NCBI RefSeq assembly: GCF_900549175.1
Contig: NZ_URNN01000093.1
Coordinates: forward strand, 1-13,480
Source: an uncultured Prevotella sp.
GTDB lineage: Bacteria > Bacteroidota > Bacteroidia > Bacteroidales > Bacteroidaceae
DNA: 13,480 bases
Reading direction: 5' to 3'
The position numbers and the translations under genes were made by a program. The notes beneath the pieces are model-generated. The model was not told where the DNA came from. It was given only the letters and a program-made list of their open reading frames with translations, and searched no databases. Positions 5,833-13,480 of the stretch are shown here, piece by piece; within the stretch, counting starts at the first letter, position 1, and each line of letters opens with the position of its first letter.

Positions 5833-6864
5833 TCATCCGTTTGTCGCTCCGCAATGCGGACAGACACCCTTTTCGCGCATCTCACGCCCGCAGTTGCCGC
5901 AGATGTAGCGGTTGCAGGAGTTGCGGAAATAGCTCCGCAGGGCAAGCCAGCAATAGGCGGCAAAGAGCGGATAGCCTATATAATATAATGTGGAGATGCT
6001 GAACACGACGTAGTTGACGGCGCACACTCCGGCCAGTCCGCACAGATAGAGCACGCCTTCGGCAGACGGCAGGCGCCGCATCACGTCGTCGACAGTGGCA
6101 ATGAGCACGATGACGAGCAGCCACACCAGACTGATGAACAGCCCCAGGTGCGGCGGAAGACTGAACGGATTGAGGGACGGGTGGTAGTAGAAGTGCCGCC
6201 ACGACTCCGCCCCGAACAACTGTATCGACGCATATACCACCGCCGCCAGGGCCACGAGGAGAGCCAGCATGGTGGGATACGGCGAACCGATGTCGTGAAA
6301 ATGGACTATGAGTGCGTTGCGTTTGAAGAGCCACCGCAGGCCGTATGCGGTTGAAACAATGACTATGAAGGCAAGAAAGCAGAGCAGATGGACATCGGAG
6401 AAGGTGTCAATGAACTGCGAGATGGGGTCGTCGGGCTCTACCGACGGCAGCAGTGTGCTTTCCCTTATCCATCCCTGTGTGGCCTGGTCGCGGGCTATCT
6501 TCACCCACACCGAGTCGATGGTGTCGCCCGACATGAACATGATGTCGGCCACCACCACCCTGTCTCCGCGCACCACCACGCCCGTGTCGAACGGCAATTC
6601 GTCGGGTGCCTGACATGAGATGCCCAGCGAATCGGCTTTCACAACGAAGTTGTAGTTCTGCGAATAGTGGTGGGTGGTGGAGAACGAAATGGAATCCATC
6701 TGCTCGTCGGTAAGGTCCCACGCATCGGGTGTGGCGGCACCGGGGTTGTAGCATGCCGACAACAGTGCGGCAAACAGTAGCGGCAGGCATGCTGCCATAC
6801 GCTGCGCACGGCGTACAGACCTGCCGGCGGCAGCGGCGTAGCGGTCATACAGAGATGTTTTCAT
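5833..6864 (-). CDS. lipoprotein/membrane protein with SH3-like domain and C-terminal zinc ribbon
   Basis: This encodes 343 residues of unknown function. The N terminus has a basic stretch, a hydrophobic core and lipobox LLSAC with the cysteine at residue 38. An internal ATG at residue 23 would give a more usual signal length, so the start could lie there. Residues about 72-140 resemble a bacterial SH3-like domain ('VKADSLGISCQAPDELPFDTG' and 'DSVWVKIARDQATQGWIRES'). Four or five hydrophobic segments follow, at about 158-180, 197-217, 239-257 and 270-311. The C terminus is a zinc ribbon with Cys322, Cys325, Cys335 and Cys338 (CGNCG, CPHCG). I recall Bacteroidales proteins with this same order, which are uncharacterised. 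The gene starts 84 bases after the U32 gene's stop, without a recognisable promoter, so read-through from metA-U32 is likely. The small hairpin at 6925-6941 in that gap is weak. Confidence 0.82.
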   Translation of the reverse strand: MKTSLYDRYAAAAGRSVRRAQRMAACLPLLFAALLSACYNPGAATPDAWDLTDEQMDSISFSTTHHYSQNYNFVVKADSLGISCQAPDELPFDTGVVVRGDRVVVADIMFMSGDTIDSVWVKIARDQATQGWIRESTLLPSVEPDDPISQFIDTFSDVHLLCFLAFIVIVSTAYGLRWLFKRNALIVHFHDIGSPYPTMLALLVALAAVVYASIQLFGAESWRHFYYHPSLNPFSLPPHLGLFISLVWLLVIVLIATVDDVMRRLPSAEGVLYLCGLAGVCAVNYVVFSISTLYYIGYPLFAAYCWLALRSYFRNSCNRYICGNCGREMREKGVCPHCGATNG

Positions 6865-6948
6865 AATCGGATTGCTCTTATGTCTTTTGTTGTGTAATCA
6901 TTCGGATATTCCGTCAGGCGGTCACCGTCAGGCTGAGACGGCGTGGCG

Positions 6949-8772
6949 TCACTGCTCTTCCATGACGTTCATCTGACAGCGCCGGCAGTCGAACTCCAGC
7001 CTGAAACGGCGGCCGTCGGGCAGCGACAGCGTCAGGGGTTCGCGCCACCGGGGGATGCGTCCGCCACGTTTCACGCAGCAACCCAACGCGTAGCGCAGGC
7101 AATGGCGGCACTGCATGAGCGGCATGGAGCTGTCGGGCTGAAGCTCGAAGGCCGGCCGTTGGGCCGTCACTCCGCTGTCTTCATAGAACTGGCGTGCACC
7201 GGCGTTGGCTATGTTATACATCGCCGGATGCTGATAGGCGGGCGGCACCGTGGCGTGATGCGTGCCCGGCAGGTGTTCTGCGGGCTGCATATCGGTGTAC
7301 GACTTTTCGAGCATCTCCACCGCCGTGCGGCGCAGTTGCGCCAGCTTGCCGGCGGGGATGAACCAGTCGAAGCCGGCGGCCACGGCCACATCGCTGCACT
7401 CGTATATCGTATTGCCCAGCTTGGTGAGCTGCCGGACGATGTTGTCGAGCTGCGGCGACTCGGCCTTCTGGTGCTCCGCCTGCATCGTTGCCGTGACCGA
7501 GTGGCCGCCCCTTACGCCCATGGTGAGCGCGAAGCCGCCGGCAACGGCATTGAGGGCCATCGTCACGGGTATCTTGCGCGTTGAGCTCGGGCGGCTCAGC
7601 TGCTGCTCGAAGTCGTGGTCGCTGTTGCGGTAGAGGCGCTGTCCGGGCCGCAGTCCGGCAGGCATCCTGAACGGATAGAGCCGGTTGCCCTCAGCACGGT
7701 TCACGCGGAATCCCTCGAGCTGCCGGCCGGCATTGACGAAGCAGAGGCCGTCGCCGTTGGCAAACGAGGCCACGCCGGCCACGCTGAACGAGTCGCCGCG
7801 CAGCTCCTTCACCGTGCCCACGTATTCGCCCATGGCCTTCGGCGTGTCGGGAGAGAATATGTCGGGGCGGCGTCCGTCGGCGAAGTAGGTGGTGAAGCCG
7901 CGGTTGAACGTCTTGCGCAGGTCGGGGGTGAACGTGTGGCGGCAGTGTCCGAGCGAGGCCCGGCAATACTTGCCGGGGTTGCGTTTCACTATGTCGTCGA
8001 GTATACGGCTGTAGGCTGCCGTCACGTTCTTCACATAGACGGCGTCCTTCAGCCGCCCCTCTATCTTGAACGACACGGCACCGGCCTCCACCAGACGGGC
8101 TATGTTGCCGCTCTGGTTCATGTCTTTCAGCGACAGCAGGTGACGGTCGTGCTCTATCACCCTGCCGTCGGCATCGGTCAGGTCGAAGCTCAGGCGGCAG
8201 AACTGGGCACACTCTCCCCTGTTGGCCGAGCGTCCGAAGCACCGCTGCGAGACATAGCAGAGACCGCTGTACGACACACACAGTGCACCGTGCACGAACA
8301 CTTCAAGCTCCATGTCGGGCACGGCGCGGTGTATGTCGGCTATCTCGTCCACCGACAGTTCGCGGGCAAGCACGGCGCGGCTGAAGCCCGTTTCGCGCAG
8401 CCAGAGCACCTTGTCGGCCGTGCGGTTGTCCGTCTGCGTACTGGCGTGCATGGCCATCCGGCCGGTCTTGCCCACAAGCGACATGTCCTGTATGAGCACC
8501 GCGTCAACCCCGGCCTGCTCCAGTTCGCGGAGCAGACGGGCGGTGGCTTCTGTCTCGTCGTCGTAAATGATGGTGTTCACCGTCACGTATACCTTTGCCG
8601 CAAACCTGTGGGCATAGAGGCAAAGCTCTGCAATGTCGGCCACGGAGTTGCCTGCCGCGGCCCGTGCCCCGAAGCGTTCGGCTCCTATATATACGGCATC
8701 GGCACCGTGGTCGATGGCGGCCTTGCCGCACTCGAGGTTGCGTGCGGGGGCCAATAACTCAAGCTGTCTCAC
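6949..8772 (-). CDS. U32 family protein, RlhA/YdcP-like (RNA hydroxylation type)
   Basis: The protein has 607 residues when started at the GTG at 8772. The open frame continues upstream to 9300, but that part is out-of-frame metA sequence. The GTG overlaps the metA stop as GTGA, and its protein begins with the family-typical RQLELLAPARNLECGKAAI. The U32 core runs to about residue 290, with the cysteine-rich signature ALCVSYSGLC and NRGECAQFCR (Cys165, Cys172, Cys188, Cys192) and then FKIEGRLKD. In characterised relatives such cysteines hold an iron-sulfur cluster. A C-terminal collagenase-like/DUF3656-type region follows. The last 55 residues add paired cysteines (CRHC, CC, CRRC at 555-599) that may bind metal. 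E. coli RlhA hydroxylates 23S rRNA C2501 and TrhP modifies tRNA. Length and the extra domain favour the RlhA type, but the substrate is inferred. Confidence 0.88.
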   Translation of the reverse strand: MRQLELLAPARNLECGKAAIDHGADAVYIGAERFGARAAAGNSVADIAELCLYAHRFAAKVYVTVNTIIYDDETEATARLLRELEQAGVDAVLIQDMSLVGKTGRMAMHASTQTDNRTADKVLWLRETGFSRAVLARELSVDEIADIHRAVPDMELEVFVHGALCVSYSGLCYVSQRCFGRSANRGECAQFCRLSFDLTDADGRVIEHDRHLLSLKDMNQSGNIARLVEAGAVSFKIEGRLKDAVYVKNVTAAYSRILDDIVKRNPGKYCRASLGHCRHTFTPDLRKTFNRGFTTYFADGRRPDIFSPDTPKAMGEYVGTVKELRGDSFSVAGVASFANGDGLCFVNAGRQLEGFRVNRAEGNRLYPFRMPAGLRPGQRLYRNSDHDFEQQLSRPSSTRKIPVTMALNAVAGGFALTMGVRGGHSVTATMQAEHQKAESPQLDNIVRQLTKLGNTIYECSDVAVAAGFDWFIPAGKLAQLRRTAVEMLEKSYTDMQPAEHLPGTHHATVPPAYQHPAMYNIANAGARQFYEDSGVTAQRPAFELQPDSSMPLMQCRHCLRYALGCCVKRGGRIPRWREPLTLSLPDGRRFRLEFDCRRCQMNVMEEQ

Positions 8773-9686
8773 TGTATCTGGTTTATGTCGTATGGTGTTT
8801 CCTGATAAACGTAATAGTTTATCCAGTTGCTGTAGAAGAGGTTGGCATGCGCGCGCCACGTCACCAGTGGCGGATTGTCGGGATTGTCGTCGCGGTAATA
8901 GTTGACGGGCATGTCCACATCGTCGCGTATGTCCTTGTCGCGCCTGTACTCGCGGTCGAGAGTGTCGGGCGCATATTCGAGGTGTCCGGTGATGAAGAAC
9001 TCGCGTCCGCCACGCCCCATCACTATGCTCACGCCGCTCTCGGGCGACTCGGCAATGAGCGAAAGCTCGGGATGTGCCGCTATGTCGGCACGCCTCACCT
9101 CCGTATGGCGGCTGTGTGGCATGTGGAACACATCGTCGAAGCCGCGGAAGATGGGCAGGTGCGAACCGTCGGTATGCTGCCGGAATACGCCGAACATCTT
9201 CTTTTCGAGCGGATACTTGGGTATGCCGTAATGATAATATAGTCCGGCCTGTGCGGCCCAGCATATATATAATGTGGAGGTGACGTGGCTGCGTGCCCAC
9301 GAGAAGATGGTCTTTATCTCGTCCCAGTATGTGACATCCTCATACTCGAACGTCTCCACCGGAGCCCCCGTCACTATCATTCCGTCGAACTTTTCGTCCA
9401 CCATCTCGTAGAAATCGCGGTAGAACATCAGCATGTGCTCTATCGGAGTGTTCTTGGGGGTGTGGCTGCGCAGTTTCATAAAACTGATGTCCATCTGTAG
9501 CGGAGTGTTGGAAAGCAGGCGGATGAGGTCGGTCTCGGTGGTTATCTTCAGCGGCATGAGATTGAGGATGACAATCTTCAGCGGGCGTATATCCTGCGAT
9601 ATGGCCCTCGAATTGTCCATTACGAATATGTTCTCATGCTTCAGCAGCTCTATCGCCGGAAGTTTGTCGGGTAGTCTTAAAGGCAT
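8769..9686 (-). CDS. metA: homoserine O-acyltransferase, predicted acetyl-CoA-dependent
   Basis: MetA activates homoserine by O-acylation, the first committed step of methionine synthesis. The 305 residues begin MPLRLPDKLPA, as expected for the family. The acyl-enzyme cysteine is Cys142 in LYICWAAQAG. The His-Glu pair is His235 and Glu237 in FITGHLEY. Residue 111 is glutamate, in TGAPVETFEYEDV, where E. coli MetA has glycine. Published work on Bacillus MetA showed that Glu at this position favours acetyl-CoA and Gly favours succinyl-CoA, so I predict homoserine O-acetyltransferase activity. No promoter or riboswitch was recognised in the 168 bases upstream, which hold a hairpin (9754-9793). 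The U32 gene overlaps its stop by 4 bases. Confidence 0.96.
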   Translation of the reverse strand: MPLRLPDKLPAIELLKHENIFVMDNSRAISQDIRPLKIVILNLMPLKITTETDLIRLLSNTPLQMDISFMKLRSHTPKNTPIEHMLMFYRDFYEMVDEKFDGMIVTGAPVETFEYEDVTYWDEIKTIFSWARSHVTSTLYICWAAQAGLYYHYGIPKYPLEKKMFGVFRQHTDGSHLPIFRGFDDVFHMPHSRHTEVRRADIAAHPELSLIAESPESGVSIVMGRGGREFFITGHLEYAPDTLDREYRRDKDIRDDVDMPVNYYRDDNPDNPPLVTWRAHANLFYSNWINYYVYQETPYDINQIQ

Positions 9687-9753
9687 GGTCGTGTTTTATA
9701 TTTTGTTCTTTCTGCATACGGCCTGCGCCGTAGTGCGTCTCTAAAACCAACTC

Positions 9754-9793
9754 CACCGGCCGCCATGAAACAGTGTTTCCATGACAGCCGGTG
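9754..9793. terminator. interrupted hairpin between M13 and metA
   Basis: CACCGGC (9754-9760) pairs with GCCGGTG (9787-9793). After a 3x3 internal loop, CATG (9764-9767) pairs with CATG (9780-9783), and AAAC (9768-9771) pairs with GTTT (9775-9778) with one bulged C, around a 3-base loop. It lies about 60 bases after the M13 stop on the minus strand. There is no strong T run after it, so it could be a weak terminator or a feature of the metA leader. Confidence 0.5.
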
Positions 9794-9854
9794 TCGTTTT
9801 GCGGTCTTTCAGATTAGGGTTGTATGTCTTGAATGATACGGCTCTCCATTCATG

Positions 9855-11900
9855 TCACCAGAGAGCCAGGCGCTCAGACTTGGGGATGAACATCTTGTCA
9901 CCCTCCTTCACGCCGAAAGCGTCGTACCACATGTCGATGTGGGGCAGCGCTCCGTTCACACGCCAGCGGCCGAGTGAGTGCGGGTCGCTCTTTGTCCGGT
10001 TGCGTATTTCGGCCTCGGTGATGTTGCCGGCCCATACTCCCGCATAGGCCAGGAAGAAGCGTTGCTCGGGGGTGAGTCCGTCGATTACGGGCAGTGCGGC
10101 ATCCTTTGTGGCGTTCTTGAAGGCGTAGAAAGCCACCTGCAGTCCGCCGTGGTCGGCCAGATTCTCACCGAGAGTGAAGCGTCCGTTGGCGTTGAGGTCG
10201 GGCAGAACCTTTATCGACGAGAAGAAGTCGGCATAGCCGTCGGCACGCTCGGTGAAGTTCTTGCCGTCGGCTTCCGTCCACCAGTCGTTCATGTTTCCGT
10301 TCTTGTCGTAATGGCGTCCCTGGTCGTCGAAGCCGTGGGTCATCTCATGTCCTATCACCACTCCTATGGCTCCGTAGTTGAAGGCATCGTCGGCCGTGGG
10401 GTCGAAGAAGGGCACCTGCAGTATGCCTGCGGGGAAACAGATCTCGTTTGTAGTGGGGTTGTAGTAGGCGTTTACGGTCTGCGGGAACATGTGCCACTCG
10501 TCCTTGTCTACGGGTTTGCCCGCCTTCTCGGCTATTGTCCAGCTGTTCCAGAACCTGTTGCACTCGAGAATGTTCTCCAGATACGACTTCTTGGGGTCGA
10601 TGTTCAGTGCCGACATGTCCGTCCACTTGTCGGGATAGCCAATCTTCACATAGAATGAATTGAGCTTGTCGAGGGCGTTCTTCTTGGTCGATTCCTCCAT
10701 CCACTCCTGCTCCTTTATGCGCTCTGCCAGTGCAATCTGCAGGTTGTCCACCAGCTTCTTCATCCTTTCCTTCGACGATGCGGGGAAATATTTATCCACA
10801 TAAATCCTGCCGAGAGCCTGTCCCATCATGTTCTCCACCTGTCCGGTGGCACGCTTCCAGAGCGGGTGGTTCTGCTTGCGGCCCGACATTGTCTTGCCGA
10901 AGAAGTCGAAGTTTGCCGAAACAATCTCGTCGCTCAGATAGTTGGCGTAGCTCGTTATCTGCCCCCACTCCATGTAGTCGCGGTATTCTGCCGGTGTGAT
11001 GCCGGCCACCAGCTTGTCCACTCCGTCGAGGAACTCCGTCTGGCCCACCACAAGTTCCTGTATGTGTTCGGTCTTCATGCCCGTGGCGTTCATCACCTCC
11101 GCCAGCCGCAGGTGCGGATAGCGGGCGTTGAACTCGCCGAGCGTCATCTTGTTGTAGTTGGCTTCGGGGTCACGCAGTTCCGTCATCGACTTCGAGCATT
11201 TGGCCAGTTCCGTCTCCACCTTCATCACGTTCTGCATCTTGGCCGTGGCGGCCTTCTCGTTGAAGCCGAACAGTCCGAACATTCTCACGATGTGCTTCTT
11301 GTAAGCCTCGCGTATGGCCGTGGTGGCCGAGTCGGTGTCGAGATAATACTCCTTCTGGCGCAGTGTGATGCCGCTCTGCACGATGTTGAGGATGTTGCGC
11401 GTGGCGTTCTTCTCGTCGGCACCTATGTATGTGCCGTAAAACTCGTTGTCGCCGTAGGCGGCCATGTCCAGTCTCACCTTGAACAGGGCCTCCACCGTCT
11501 TGGCCTTCTCCAGTTTCCGGATGATGGGCATGAGTGGTGCGGCCCCCTCCTTGTCGCGGCGTACCGAGTCGGTGGCCAGCTTGTAGAGGTCGCTCAGCTT
11601 CCTCTCTGTCGTTCCGGCCTCGTAGGTCTTGTTCTTCAGGTCGGTCAGGATGGAGTTTATGCGCTTGTCGTTGTCCTCGGCAAGTCTGTCGAAACTGCCG
11701 TAACGCGAATATGCGGCGGGCAGCGGATTGTTCTTCATCCATCCTCCGCAGGCAAACTCATAGAAGTCTTCCGTGGGGTTTGCGCTTCTGTTCAGGTTCT
11801 CCGGCAGGATGCCGGATTTCAGTTCTCCCTGTGCCATGGCAGTCATCGACATCGACACTGCGGCAACAATGGGAATGATTCTTTTCATTTTCATTGTCAT
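9855..11900 (-). CDS. M13 family zinc metallopeptidase (neprilysin/PepO-like), secreted
   Basis: This encodes 681 residues, the usual length for bacterial M13 enzymes, which cleave oligopeptides. A signal peptide (KRIIPIVAAVSMSMTAMA) precedes a mature N terminus at about Gln24, so it should act in the periplasm or outside. ATG codons at 11900, 11894 and 11888 are all possible starts; the third gives the most standard signal peptide. The M13 N-terminal domain occupies most of residues 40-420, with NPTEDFYEFACGGWMKNNPLP near the start. The catalytic domain shows NAYYNP (477-482), the zinc motif HEMTH (518-522) with His518, Glu519 and His522, and the third ligand Glu579 in GENLAD with Asp583. 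The C terminus ends in LALW, close to the conserved terminal Trp. The gene begins 6 bases after the ABC-F stop, so they probably share a transcript. Confidence 0.95.
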   Translation of the reverse strand: MTMKMKRIIPIVAAVSMSMTAMAQGELKSGILPENLNRSANPTEDFYEFACGGWMKNNPLPAAYSRYGSFDRLAEDNDKRINSILTDLKNKTYEAGTTERKLSDLYKLATDSVRRDKEGAAPLMPIIRKLEKAKTVEALFKVRLDMAAYGDNEFYGTYIGADEKNATRNILNIVQSGITLRQKEYYLDTDSATTAIREAYKKHIVRMFGLFGFNEKAATAKMQNVMKVETELAKCSKSMTELRDPEANYNKMTLGEFNARYPHLRLAEVMNATGMKTEHIQELVVGQTEFLDGVDKLVAGITPAEYRDYMEWGQITSYANYLSDEIVSANFDFFGKTMSGRKQNHPLWKRATGQVENMMGQALGRIYVDKYFPASSKERMKKLVDNLQIALAERIKEQEWMEESTKKNALDKLNSFYVKIGYPDKWTDMSALNIDPKKSYLENILECNRFWNSWTIAEKAGKPVDKDEWHMFPQTVNAYYNPTTNEICFPAGILQVPFFDPTADDAFNYGAIGVVIGHEMTHGFDDQGRHYDKNGNMNDWWTEADGKNFTERADGYADFFSSIKVLPDLNANGRFTLGENLADHGGLQVAFYAFKNATKDAALPVIDGLTPEQRFFLAYAGVWAGNITEAEIRNRTKSDPHSLGRWRVNGALPHIDMWYDAFGVKEGDKMFIPKSERLALW

Positions 11901-11906
11901 ATAATA

Positions 11907-13480
<1,574 letters not shown>

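Noticed and set aside
6911..6941. A terminator after the U32 gene, with the direct repeat CCGTCAGGC at 6911-6919 and 6925-6933
   Set aside because: The stem at 6925-6941 is only five base pairs (CCGTC/GACGG) and no T run follows, so I did not list it as a feature.
8773..9300. Upstream extension of the U32 frame to an ATG at 9300
   Set aside because: The translated part is Arg/His-rich and is metA read out of frame; family-like sequence begins only at the GTG at 8772.
9687..9854. A SAM-type riboswitch in front of metA
   Set aside because: Only an interrupted hairpin is visible; I could not match the conserved core or pseudoknot of a known SAM riboswitch class.

Overview
The window looks like chromosomal DNA of a Bacteroidales bacterium, most likely Prevotellaceae or a close relative; the family assignment is inference. 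Pointers are the Bacteroidetes-type promoters (a TTTG box about 20 bases before TAnnTTTG) with no Shine-Dalgarno preference, lipoprotein signals, an orphan TonB-dependent receptor, GC-rich housekeeping genes with AT-rich gaps, and hairpin-rich intergenic repeats of a kind I associate from memory with Prevotella.

Layout. Bases 1-49 hold the 5' part of a tRNA-Ser(GCU) gene on the minus strand, with a textbook promoter at 90-121. Bases 166-2001 (minus) hold pepD, a cytosolic dipeptidase gene, followed 6 bases later by a small lipoprotein gene. A compact divergent promoter at 2025-2072 separates pepD from a plus-strand pair: a 70-residue single-span membrane protein and an OmpH/Skp-like lipoprotein (2079-2929). 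The convergent gap 2930-3165 contains five tandem 22-base palindromic units that fold into strong hairpins. Bases 3166-5565 (minus) encode an orphan TonB-dependent receptor with its own promoter. The gap 5608-5832 carries a very long, slightly imperfect inverted repeat built from GGAGTTAA units.

From 5833 to the right edge everything is on the minus strand, in transcription order: an ABC-F ATPase (5' end off the window), an M13 zinc metallopeptidase with a signal peptide, metA, a U32-family protein of the RlhA/YdcP type, and a lipoprotein with an SH3-like domain, membrane spans and a C-terminal zinc ribbon. ABC-F and M13 are 6 bases apart. metA and the U32 gene overlap by 4 bases (GTGA). A hairpin-bearing gap of 168 bases separates M13 from metA.

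Functionally these are mostly housekeeping genes: peptide turnover (PepD, M13), methionine synthesis (MetA, whose Glu111 predicts acetyl-CoA rather than succinyl-CoA use), RNA modification (U32), ribosome-associated ATPase (ABC-F), envelope proteins and nutrient uptake. I see no defence system, prophage, transposase or CRISPR array. The least explained material is the non-coding repeat DNA on either side of the TonB receptor gene.
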